NCBI RefSeq assembly: GCF_014201095.1
Contig: NZ_JACHDN010000001.1
Coordinates: forward strand, 558,001-622,000
DNA from: Cellulomonas hominis
Lineage (GTDB): Bacteria > Actinomycetota > Actinomycetes > Actinomycetales > Cellulomonadaceae
Length of the DNA: 64,000 bases
Direction: 5' to 3'
How positions within the stretch are numbered: the stretch's first letter is position 1; each line of letters starts with the position of its first letter. The position numbers and the translations under genes are program-made. The notes under the pieces were generated by a model. The model was not told where the DNA came from. It did not search any database and was given only the letters and a program-made list of their open reading frames with translations. Of this stretch, positions 40,427 through 47,525 are shown one piece after another.

Positions 40427-41110
40427 TCAGCCGCGCCGGCGCGCCCGCACCACCGTGTCCCGGATCGTGATCGTCCGGCCGTCCGGGTCCACGGCCTCGC
40501 GGGGCCGCGCCTCGGCGACGGGCACGTCCCAGTCCCCCGGCTCGAGCGCCGCGACGACCTCCGCCGGCTCGAAGAACAGCTCCGGCAGGTCGGGCCGGCC
40601 GATCGTGGTCGCGAGGTCGCTGCCGTGGTGCGCGACCACCAGCAGCGTGCCGCCGGGGGCGACGGCCGCGGCCATCCGCGCGAACGCCGACACCCGGTCG
40701 GCGGGCGGCAGGTGCAGGAAGTGCGAGGTCACCAGGTCGTAGCGCCCGGCCCCGGGGTCCCAGCTCCCGATGTCGCCGCGCACCGTGCGCACCCGCGCCG
40801 CGACCTCCGGCCCGGCCTGCTCGAGGGCGGCGTCCACCCGGTCCAGCGCCGCCTGGGCGAGGTCCACCGCGGTGACCTCCCACCCGCGCGCCGCGAGCCA
40901 GAGCGCGTCCCCGCCCTCGCCGCACGCGACGTCCAGGGCGCGGCCCGGCGGCAGGTCGCCGGCCTCCGCGACGAGCTGCGCGTTCGGCCGCCCGCTCCAG
41001 ATCCGGTCCGCGGACCGGTACCGCTCCTCCCAGAACGCGCGGTCGTGCCGCACCTCCCGCGGGTCCCCGTGGCCGGGCCGCGCGTGCCCGTGCCCGTCGT
41101 GCTGCTCCAT
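40427..41110 (-). CDS. Class I SAM-dependent methyltransferase with His-rich N-terminus, 227 aa
   Basis: Rossmann-fold methyltransferase: motif I ALDVACGEGGDALWLAARGW, then VTAVDLAQAALD (acidic loop), VRGDIGSW, YDLVTSHFLHLP and VAPGGTLLVVAHH. Similar in layout to TehB/thiopurine-type enzymes that methylate small toxic compounds or metalloids. The N-terminus MEQHDGHGHARPGHGD is His-rich, which is unusual for the family and could bind metal. SD GGAGGAGC before ATG 41110. It is 29 nt downstream of the flavin oxidoreductase gene, so probably in one operon. Confidence 0.8.
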   Translation of the reverse strand: MEQHDGHGHARPGHGDPREVRHDRAFWEERYRSADRIWSGRPNAQLVAEAGDLPPGRALDVACGEGGDALWLAARGWEVTAVDLAQAALDRVDAALEQAGPEVAARVRTVRGDIGSWDPGAGRYDLVTSHFLHLPPADRVSAFARMAAAVAPGGTLLVVAHHGSDLATTIGRPDLPELFFEPAEVVAALEPGDWDVPVAEARPREAVDPDGRTITIRDTVVRARRRG

Positions 41111-41139
41111 GCGCTCCTCCGTCGTCCGTCCGTGGTCCG

Positions 41140-42168
41140 TCACAGCCCGTGCCGCCCCGGCCCCGCCACCCGCTCCGCGACCGCCCGCTCGGCGGCCGCC
41201 GAGAAGGGCGCCGCCCGCTCGGCCCGGTACCGCGCGACCGCGGCCCGGGCGTCCGCGGCGGTCAGGTCCGCCACCACCGCCGCGCCGGCGGTCAGCCCGC
41301 CCGCGGCGGCCACCTGCACCTGCGCCATGAGGTCGGTGACGTTGCCGGCGGCCCACACCCCCGGGACGCCGGTGGCGCCGTCCGGGCCGGCGGCGACCCG
41401 GGTGCCGATCACGTACCCCTCGCGCACCACCGGCTCCACGGTCAGCCCGAGCCCGTCGAGCCCGTCGAGCCGCGCGTGCATCCCGGTCGCCGTGACGACC
41501 GCCGCCACGGGCAGCACCGCCCCGGACGCCAGCCGCACCCCGGTCAGGGTGTCCCCGGCGACGACGAGCCCGCCGACCCGCCCGTCCACGACCCGCACGC
41601 CGAGCGCGGCGAGCTGCTCCCAGCCGGCCTCGTCCGGCTCGTCGGCGGTGTGCAGGAACAGCGTCACGTCGTCCGTCCAGCCGCGCCAGAGCGTCGCCTG
41701 GTGCACGGCGAGCGGCCCGGCGGCGATGATGCCGACCGCGGCTCCCCGCACCTCCCAGCCGTGGCAGAACGGGCAGTGCAGCACGTCCCGGCCCCAGCGG
41801 TCGGCGAGCCCCGGCACGTCCGGCAGCCCGTCGGCGAGCCCGGTGGCCACGACCACGCGCCCCGCGCGCAGCACCGTGCCGTCCGCGAGCGCCGCCCGGA
41901 ACGCGTCGCCGTCGCGCCGGACGTCGGCGACGGTGCCCTCGACCAGCGTCGCCCCGTACCCGGCGACCTCCGCCCGGCCGCGTGCGAGCAGCTCGGCCGG
42001 CGGCAGCCCGTCCGAGCCGAGGTAGGCGTGCATGTGCGCGGCGGGCCGGTTCCGCGGGGTGCCGTCGTGCACCACCGCGACGCGGCGGCGCGCGCGGGAC
42101 AGGGTCAGCGCGGCGCTCAGCCCGGCCGCGCCGCCGCCCAGCACGAGGGCGTCGTACGTCTGGTCCAT
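41140..42168 (-). CDS. Thioredoxin-reductase-like NAD(P)/FAD oxidoreductase, 342 aa
   Basis: Two-dinucleotide-binding flavoprotein: N-terminal FAD fold YDALVLGGGAAGLSAALTLS, a CPFC redox-type disulfide (C132, C135 in LHCPFCHGWEVR), a second nucleotide fold starting AAVGIIAAGPLAVHQA (poorly conserved GxGxxA) and the FAD-closing GVPGVWAAGNVTDLMAQVQVAAAGG. The weak NADP fold suggests it belongs to the thioredoxin-reductase-like group rather than being TrxB itself. SD GGAGGAG before ATG 42168. Divergent from an XRE-cupin regulator 84 bp away. Confidence 0.85.
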   Translation of the reverse strand: MDQTYDALVLGGGAAGLSAALTLSRARRRVAVVHDGTPRNRPAAHMHAYLGSDGLPPAELLARGRAEVAGYGATLVEGTVADVRRDGDAFRAALADGTVLRAGRVVVATGLADGLPDVPGLADRWGRDVLHCPFCHGWEVRGAAVGIIAAGPLAVHQATLWRGWTDDVTLFLHTADEPDEAGWEQLAALGVRVVDGRVGGLVVAGDTLTGVRLASGAVLPVAAVVTATGMHARLDGLDGLGLTVEPVVREGYVIGTRVAAGPDGATGVPGVWAAGNVTDLMAQVQVAAAGGLTAGAAVVADLTAADARAAVARYRAERAAPFSAAAERAVAERVAGPGRHGL

Positions 42169-42215
42169 GGGGTCTCCTCCCGGTCGGCGTCCACGGTGCG
42201 CCGGGACGTGCTCTG

Positions 42216-42246
42216 TTGACAAGTGCCGTTGCCGGAACGGCAAACT
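42216..42246 (+). promoter_or_regulatory. Promoter and palindromic operator of the XRE-cupin gene
   Basis: A consensus -35 TTGACA (42216-42221) and a -10-like CAAACT (42241-42246, 19-bp spacer) bracket the perfect inverted repeat TTGCCGGAACGGCAA (42229-42243). The repeat covers the spacer and -10, so a protein bound there would block transcription; self-repression by the XRE-cupin protein is the simplest reading. Confidence 0.6.
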
Positions 42247-42252
42247 GGGCGG

Positions 42253-42897
42253 GTGCCCGACCGCCCCGCCCGCCCCGCACGCCCCGACGCCCCCGACGCC
42301 GCCGATCCCGCGCCCGACCTCGGCCCCGTCCTCGACGCGGTCGGCCCGCGCCTGCGCGACCTCCGCCAGCGCCGCGGCGCCACGCTGACCGACCTGTCCC
42401 GCAGCACCGGCATCTCCGTGAGCACCCTGTCCCGGCTGGAGTCCGGGCAGCGCCGCCCGACGCTCGAGCTGCTGCTCCCGCTCGCGCGCGCCCACCAGGT
42501 GCCGCTGGACGAGCTCGTCGGCGCGCCCGAGACCGGCGACCCCCGCGTGCACCTGTCCCCGTTCGTGCGGCACGGCGTCACGTACGTCCCGCTCAGCCGC
42601 AAGCCGGGCGGCCTGCAGGCGTACAAGCTCGTGTTCCCCGCCGGCCACCACCCCGGGCCGCCGGACCCGCGCACGCACGAGGGCTACGAGTGGATGTACG
42701 TCCTCACCGGCCGGATCCGGCTGGTGCTCGGCGACCACGACCTGCTGCTGGAGCCGGGCGAGGCGGTGGAGTTCGACACCCGGGTGCCGCACTGGTTCAC
42801 GAACCCGGGGCCCGGGCCGTCCGAGGTGATCAGCCTGTGGGGCCCGCAGGGCGAGCGGATGCACGTCCGCGCCCGGTCGACCCGCCGGCCGCGCTGA
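42253..42897 (+). CDS. XRE-family regulator with C-terminal cupin domain, 214 aa
   Basis: Residues about 25-90 form an HTH_3 domain (LRDLRQRRGATLTDLSRSTGISVSTLSRLESGQRRPTLELLLPLARAHQVPLDELVG). Residues 125-205 form a cupin_2 fold (HEGYEWMYVLTGRIRLVLGDHDLLLEPGEAVEFDTRVPHWFTNPG) with His/Glu ligands for metal or small-molecule binding. Such proteins sense a metabolite and control adjacent genes. GTG start at 42253 is 6 nt after the -10 candidate, implying a leaderless message. Likely controls the divergent oxidoreductase-methyltransferase pair and itself. Confidence 0.87.
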   Translation: MPDRPARPARPDAPDAADPAPDLGPVLDAVGPRLRDLRQRRGATLTDLSRSTGISVSTLSRLESGQRRPTLELLLPLARAHQVPLDELVGAPETGDPRVHLSPFVRHGVTYVPLSRKPGGLQAYKLVFPAGHHPGPPDPRTHEGYEWMYVLTGRIRLVLGDHDLLLEPGEAVEFDTRVPHWFTNPGPGPSEVISLWGPQGERMHVRARSTRRPR

Positions 42898-42900
42898 GGC

Positions 42901-44070
42901 TCACCGCGCCACCACGAGCGCGAGCGTCGCCGCCCCGACGCACAGGGGCGCGAGCCACAGCCCCTGCACCAGGAACGCGCGCACCGGCACGTGCACCAGC
43001 GCCTGCCGGCAGCGCCGCCACCAGAGCACCGTCGCCAGCGACGCCCACGGCGTCAGCAGCGGGCCGACCCCGGTGCCGATGAGGACGGCCGCGAGCCGCA
43101 GCGGGTCGCCCCCGGCGACCGGCTCGAGCACCAGGTACGCCGGCAGGTTGTTGAGCAGGTTCGCCGCCCCGGCCGACAGGCCCGCGACGCCGAGCAGCGC
43201 GCCCGCCCCGCCGCCGGCGGGCGCCACGTCCGCGAGCGCCTCCCCGAGACCCCGGACCTGCAGCGTCTCGACGGCGACGAACAGCGCGGCGACCACCAGC
43301 AGCATCCGCCACGGCACCAGGTCGCGCGCCCGCCCGGGCAGCGGCCGGCGGCGCACCGCGAAGGCCCCGACCAGCACCGCGGCCGCCCCCACGGCGACCG
43401 CCCACACCGGCAGCCCGGCGACGAACCCGACCGCCATCACCGCCGTCGTCGCCCCGGTCGCGAGCAGCAGGCCCCGGTCCGGCGGCGCGTACCGCGGCCC
43501 CGGGTCGAAGCGCCCCCGCAGGTCGGCCCGTCCGCGCACCGCGAGCACCGCCACCGTCACGACCACCGCCGCGAGCGCCGGCGCCCACATCACCCCGAGG
43601 TACCCGGCCCCCGCCTCGGTGAACCGGTGGTCCGCGAGCAGGTTCGTCAGGTTCGACACCGGCAGCAGCAGCGACGCGGTGTTCGCCAGCGCCACCACGG
43701 TCAGCACGAGCAGCAGCGGCGACGTCCCGGTCCGCCGCGCGAGCGTGATCGCCAGCGGGGTCAGCAGCACCGCGGTCGTGTCCAGCGACAGCAGCACGGT
43801 GGACACCACGGCGATCCCGACCAGCAGGAGCCACAGCACCCACCGGCGGCCGCCCGCCGACCGCGCGGCCGCGTCCGTCGCCACGTCGAACAGGCCCGCC
43901 GCGCCGCACAGCTCCGCGACGACGGTCAGCGCCGCGACGAACACCAGGACGGGGCCGACCCGCTCCGCGAGCGCCGCCGCGTCGGCCCGGGGCAGGACCC
44001 CGGTCACGACGAGCAGGGCGGCCACCCCCACGGCGACCGCCCACCACGGGACAGACCGCCGCCGGGACAC
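42901..44070 (-). CDS. ArsB/IT-superfamily ion transporter, 389 aa
   Basis: Polytopic inner-membrane protein with about 11 hydrophobic segments, of the ion-transporter group that includes ArsB and NhaD-like proteins: LCGAAGLFDVATDAAARSAG, STVLLSLDTTAVLLTPLAITLARR (the conserved TTA-LLTP re-entrant motif), ANTASLLLPVSNLTNLL and AGAANLLNNLPAYLVLEP (its inverted counterpart), GPLLTPWASLATVLWW. Lacks linked ars genes, so the substrate (arsenite, an anion or Na+) is undecided. GTG start. Convergent with the XRE-cupin gene and downstream of the epimerase on the same strand. Confidence 0.8.
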   Translation of the reverse strand: MSRRRSVPWWAVAVGVAALLVVTGVLPRADAAALAERVGPVLVFVAALTVVAELCGAAGLFDVATDAAARSAGGRRWVLWLLLVGIAVVSTVLLSLDTTAVLLTPLAITLARRTGTSPLLLVLTVVALANTASLLLPVSNLTNLLADHRFTEAGAGYLGVMWAPALAAVVVTVAVLAVRGRADLRGRFDPGPRYAPPDRGLLLATGATTAVMAVGFVAGLPVWAVAVGAAAVLVGAFAVRRRPLPGRARDLVPWRMLLVVAALFVAVETLQVRGLGEALADVAPAGGGAGALLGVAGLSAGAANLLNNLPAYLVLEPVAGGDPLRLAAVLIGTGVGPLLTPWASLATVLWWRRCRQALVHVPVRAFLVQGLWLAPLCVGAATLALVVAR

Positions 44071-44127
44071 GGCGGAACTGTAGGCCCCCCGGCCCCCGCC
44101 CGCCCGCGCGGTCCGCGCGGTCCGCGC

Positions 44128-45360
44128 CTAGTCGAGCAGCCCCTGGGCCAGCGCCGGCGCGATCACCGGCGTGAGCGGCAGGCGCGGGATCAGGGTCGCC
44201 TGCACCGCGTGGTACAGGTCGGCCTTGCCCTCCCAGACGGTCCGCGACACCCGGTTGTCCGTGCCGAGCTCGTGCCACCAGGACCCGCCGTCGTGGTCGA
44301 GCAGGTGCTCGGCGGCGTACTCCCACCACGTCGTGTACCAGTCGTCGAACCGCTGCTCGCCGGTCGCGGCGTGCAGGGCGGCCGCGGCGGCGATGCCCTC
44401 GGCGACGACCCAGTGCATCCGCTCGCGCACGACCGGGCGGCCGGACCAGTCGACGGTGTAGACGAACCCCGGCGCCCCGTCGACGTCCCAGCCCTCGCGG
44501 ACCGCGGCGTCGAACAGCGCGACCGCGTCGTCCAGCATCCAGGCCGGCGCGACGTCGCCGGCGGCCGTGATCGCGGCCCGGGCGTGCAGCGTGAGCCGCG
44601 CCCACTCGAGCCAGTGGCCGATCGTGGCGCCGTACGGGCGGAACGGGTGCGCCGGGGTGTCGGCGTTGTACTCGAGGTCGGCCTGCCACGCGGAGTCGAA
44701 GTGCTCGGGGATCCGCCAGGCGTTGTCGCGCGCGTACCCGTGCACGACGCGGCCGACGATCCGCACCGCGCGGTCCAGCCAGACCCGCTCGCCGGTGACG
44801 CCGTGCGCCGCCAGGTACGCCTCGACGGTGTGCATGTTCGCGTTGACGCCGCGGTACGCGTCGAGGTCGGTGAACGTGCGGTCCCAGGACTCGACGGCCA
44901 TGCCGGCCTCCTCGTCCCAGAAGTGCCGCTCGGACACCGCGAGGGCCTCGCGCAGCAGCGCCTCGGCGCCCGGGCGGCCCGCGGCGGCTGCCGAGGCGGT
45001 CGCCAGGACCACGAACGCGTGCGGGTAGGCCGCCTTCGCGTCGTCGCGCGGGGTGCCGTCCGCGTCCACCTCGGCGTACCAGCCGCCGTGCTCGGCGTCG
45101 CGGAACAGGCCGTCGAGCGCCGCGAGGCCGTGGTCGACGAGCGCGGCGTTCCCGGGCCGTCCGAGCAGGTGCGCGAGCGCGTACACGTGCGTCATCCGGC
45201 AGGTGATCCACAGCTCGACGGGCCCGGGCAGCGGGCGCCCCACGTCGTCGAGCCGCAGGAAGCCGCCGGCGGGCGCGGCCGAGGCCCTCCCGAAGGCGAG
45301 CAGGCGGTCGGTCTCGGTCTCCAGCCAGCGGGCGTGCGCGGGCGTCGTCAGCCACGTCAT
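44128..45360 (-). CDS. AGE-family sugar epimerase/isomerase (mannose-isomerase-like), 410 aa
   Basis: (alpha/alpha)6-barrel enzyme of the N-acylglucosamine 2-epimerase/aldose-ketose isomerase family. Conserved blocks: ELWITCRMTHVYALAHLLGR (Arg and His of the active site), AYPHAFVVLATASAA, NANMHTVEAYLAA, PHPF-like AHPFRPYGATIGHWLEWARL with the catalytic His, ERMHWVVAEGIAAA and WWHELGTDN. Probably interconverts aldoses and ketoses such as mannose and fructose. I prefer the ATG at 45360: TAGGGT ends 7 nt before it, giving a leaderless message that could not use the upstream GTG at 45378. Divergent from the lacI-GH65 operon. Confidence 0.83.
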   Translation of the reverse strand: MTWLTTPAHARWLETETDRLLAFGRASAAPAGGFLRLDDVGRPLPGPVELWITCRMTHVYALAHLLGRPGNAALVDHGLAALDGLFRDAEHGGWYAEVDADGTPRDDAKAAYPHAFVVLATASAAAAGRPGAEALLREALAVSERHFWDEEAGMAVESWDRTFTDLDAYRGVNANMHTVEAYLAAHGVTGERVWLDRAVRIVGRVVHGYARDNAWRIPEHFDSAWQADLEYNADTPAHPFRPYGATIGHWLEWARLTLHARAAITAAGDVAPAWMLDDAVALFDAAVREGWDVDGAPGFVYTVDWSGRPVVRERMHWVVAEGIAAAAALHAATGEQRFDDWYTTWWEYAAEHLLDHDGGSWWHELGTDNRVSRTVWEGKADLYHAVQATLIPRLPLTPVIAPALAQGLLD

Positions 45361-45367
45361 GACTGTC

Positions 45368-45373
45368 ACCCTA
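45368..45373 (-). promoter_or_regulatory. Candidate -10 element of the epimerase gene
   Basis: TAGGGT on the minus strand, 7 nt upstream of ATG 45360. It decides the start choice for the epimerase and places its transcription start 130-150 bp from the LacI operator. Confidence 0.5.
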
Positions 45374-45456
45374 GTCACACCGCGGACCGCCCTGCGCGGG
45401 CACGAAGCCCCAGGCAGGGCCGCGGATGCCGGCTTCGCCCGGCTCGTCCTGGGTCT

Positions 45457-45510
45457 TTGACACCGCCCCCGGCGCGGCTCGATGATGGATCACGGATTTG
45501 ACCGGTCAAA
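45457..45510 (+). promoter_or_regulatory. Promoter and LacI-type operator of the GH65 operon
   Basis: TTGACA (45457-45462), an 18-bp spacer and GATGAT (45481-45486) form a good promoter. The perfect 14-bp palindrome TTTGACCGGTCAAA (45497-45510) lies over and just after the expected start point, the classic position for repression. The protein encoded immediately downstream is a LacI-family regulator, so autogenous control of the operon is likely. Confidence 0.75.
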
Positions 45511-45566
45511 CGCGGCTCCGTCGGGTCCGACCGACCCCCCTGCACGGACGCCCCGAGGACCGCCCC

Positions 45567-46742
45567 ATGCCCCCCGCCGACCCCGCACGACCGGGCGCCC
45601 CCGCGCGCCCGGGCGCGGGCACCCGCACGGGCACCCGCACGGGCACGGGCACGGGCGCGCGGGTCACCATCCGCGCCGTCGCCGAGCACGCGGGCGTCTC
45701 CCGGCAGACCGTCTCCAACGCGCTGAACTCCCCCGGCCGCCTGTCCGCGGCCACGCTCGCCCGGGTCCGCCGCTCCGTCGCCGCGCTCGGCTACCGGCCG
45801 GACCGCGCGGCCCGCGCCCTGTCGTCGCGCCGGTCCGGCCTGATCGGCATCCGCGTCGGCCCGACCGCGCACCGCACCGCCGCGCACCCCGACCGGCTGC
45901 TGCACGCCCTGGTCGGCGCCGCCCGCCCGCACGGCTACCGGCTGCTCGCGTTCCAGGCGCCCTACGGGGACGACGACGCGGAGATCGCCGCGTACGCCGA
46001 GCTGCTGGCCGGTCACGACGTGGACGCGGTCGTCGTCGCCGACACCCACCCCGGCGACCGCCGGCCTGCGTGGCTCGCCGAGCACGGCGCGGCGTTCGCG
46101 GTGCACGGCCACCCCTGGGGCGACGCCGGCGCCGCGCACCCGTGGGTCGACGTCGACGGCGCGCTCGGCACCGCGCGCGCCGTCGCGCACCTCGCCGAGC
46201 AGGGCCACCGCCGGATCGGGTTCGTCGGCTGGCCCGCGGACGGCGCCGGCGGCGACGCCCGGCGCGCGGGGTGGCGGGACGCGCTGGCCCGGCTCGGCCT
46301 GGACGCCGGGCCGGACCTCACGGCGGCCGCCGACGACCCCGCCGCCGCCACCGCCGTCGCCGCCCCGGCGCTCGCCGCCTCCGGCACCGGCACCGCTCCG
46401 ACCGCCCTCGTCTGCGCCTCCGACGTGCTCGCGCTCGGCGTGCTGGCCGCGGTCACGGACGCCGGCGCGACCCCGGGCCGCGACGTCGCCGTGACCGGCT
46501 TCGACGACTCCGACCTGGCGACGCTCGCGCGCCCCGGGCTGACGAGCGTGCGCCAACCGATCACACTGGTGGCGCAGACCCTCGTCGAGCAGGTGCTGGA
46601 CCGGCTCGGCGTCGACCTCGGGCACCCGCCGGCCCCCGCCGGGTTCGTGGCGCCGGAGCTCGTCGTCCGTGCCTCCAGTGTCGCGCCCGCACCCCGCCGC
46701 CGGCCCGCCGTCCCCGACCTGTCCGCAGCACCCACCCCCTGA
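45567..46742 (+). CDS. LacI-family transcriptional regulator, 391 aa
   Basis: After a Pro/Ala/Gly/Thr-rich tail of about 30 residues comes the LacI HTH (VTIRAVAEHAGVSRQTVSNA, with hinge LNSPGRLSAATLARVRRSVAALGYRPDRAARALSSRRSGLIGI), then a periplasmic-binding-protein-like sensor domain (VVVADTHPGD, HLAEQGHRRIGFVGWP, ALVCASDVLALGVLAAVTDAG, VAVTGFDDSDLATLARPGLTSVRQP). ATG 45567 with AGGA upstream; a TTG at 45498 lies inside the operator and is rejected. First gene of the operon with the HAD and GH65 genes; inducer probably a disaccharide or its product. Confidence 0.9.
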   Translation: MPPADPARPGAPARPGAGTRTGTRTGTGTGARVTIRAVAEHAGVSRQTVSNALNSPGRLSAATLARVRRSVAALGYRPDRAARALSSRRSGLIGIRVGPTAHRTAAHPDRLLHALVGAARPHGYRLLAFQAPYGDDDAEIAAYAELLAGHDVDAVVVADTHPGDRRPAWLAEHGAAFAVHGHPWGDAGAAHPWVDVDGALGTARAVAHLAEQGHRRIGFVGWPADGAGGDARRAGWRDALARLGLDAGPDLTAAADDPAAATAVAAPALAASGTGTAPTALVCASDVLALGVLAAVTDAGATPGRDVAVTGFDDSDLATLARPGLTSVRQPITLVAQTLVEQVLDRLGVDLGHPPAPAGFVAPELVVRASSVAPAPRRRPAVPDLSAAPTP

Positions 46743-46757
46743 GCCCCTGGAGCACGT

Positions 46758-47525
46758 GTGGCACCCGCCCCCGACCGCCCCGCCGCGGTCCTCGACGGAC
46801 TGGACGCCGTCCTGTTCGACCTCGACGGCGTCCTGACGCCGACCGCCGTCGTGCACATGCACGCGTGGGCCCGGCTGTTCGCGCCGCTGCTCGAGGCGCG
46901 CGGCGTCGCGCCGTACGCGGACGCGGACTACTTCGCGCACATCGACGGCAAGCCGCGGTACGAGGGCGTCCGCTCGCTGCTGGCGTCGCGCGGCATCGAG
47001 CTGCCCTGGGGCGACCCGTCGGACGACCCGGCGACCGAGACCGTCTGCGGGCTGGGCAACCGCAAGAACGCCGTCTTCACCCAGGTGCTCGAGTCCGAGG
47101 GCGTCACGCCCTACCCCGGCTCGGTGCGCCTGGTCGACGCGCTGCTCGCCGACGGCCGGAAGGTCGCCGTCGTGTCGAGCAGCCGCAACGCCGTGCCGGT
47201 GCTCGCCGCCGCCGGCCTGACCGACCGGTTCCCGCTCGTCGTCGACGGCCTCGTGGCCGCCGCGCGCGGCCTCGCGGGCAAGCCGGAGCCGGCGACCTAC
47301 CTGTACGCCGCCGAGCAGCTCGGCGTGCCCGCGGCCCGCGCGGTCGTGGTCGAGGACGCCGAGTCCGGCGTCGCCTCCGGCCGGGCCGGGGACTTCGGGC
47401 TCGTCGTGGGGGTGGACCGGGGCGCGGGCGCCGCGGTCCTGCTGCAGCAGGGGGCTGACCTGGTGGTGGACGACCTCGCCGAGCTCGTCACCACGTCCGA
47501 CGACGCCGAGAGCACCGAGCCGTGA
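46758..47525 (+). CDS. Beta-phosphoglucomutase-like HAD hydrolase, 255 aa
   Basis: HAD phosphotransferase: motif I LFDLDGVLTPTAVVHMHAWA (nucleophile D21, acid/base D23), cap region with IDGKPRYEGVRSLLASRG, motif II VAVVSSSRNAVPVL, motif III KPEPATYLYAAEQLG and motif IV VVVEDAESGVASGRAG. All beta-phosphoglucomutase elements are kept. It would convert the beta-glucose 1-phosphate released by an inverting GH65 phosphorylase into glucose 6-phosphate. GTG start with GGAG upstream; the stop overlaps the GH65 start (GTGA). The gene pair mirrors Rv3400-Rv3401 of mycobacteria as I recall it. Confidence 0.88.
   Translation: MAPAPDRPAAVLDGLDAVLFDLDGVLTPTAVVHMHAWARLFAPLLEARGVAPYADADYFAHIDGKPRYEGVRSLLASRGIELPWGDPSDDPATETVCGLGNRKNAVFTQVLESEGVTPYPGSVRLVDALLADGRKVAVVSSSRNAVPVLAAAGLTDRFPLVVDGLVAAARGLAGKPEPATYLYAAEQLGVPAARAVVVEDAESGVASGRAGDFGLVVGVDRGAGAAVLLQQGADLVVDDLAELVTTSDDAESTEP

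Noticed and set aside
45498..45566. TTG start for the LacI regulator at 45498
   Set aside because: It lies within the palindromic operator and at the expected transcription start; ATG 45567 has a better context and matches the family.
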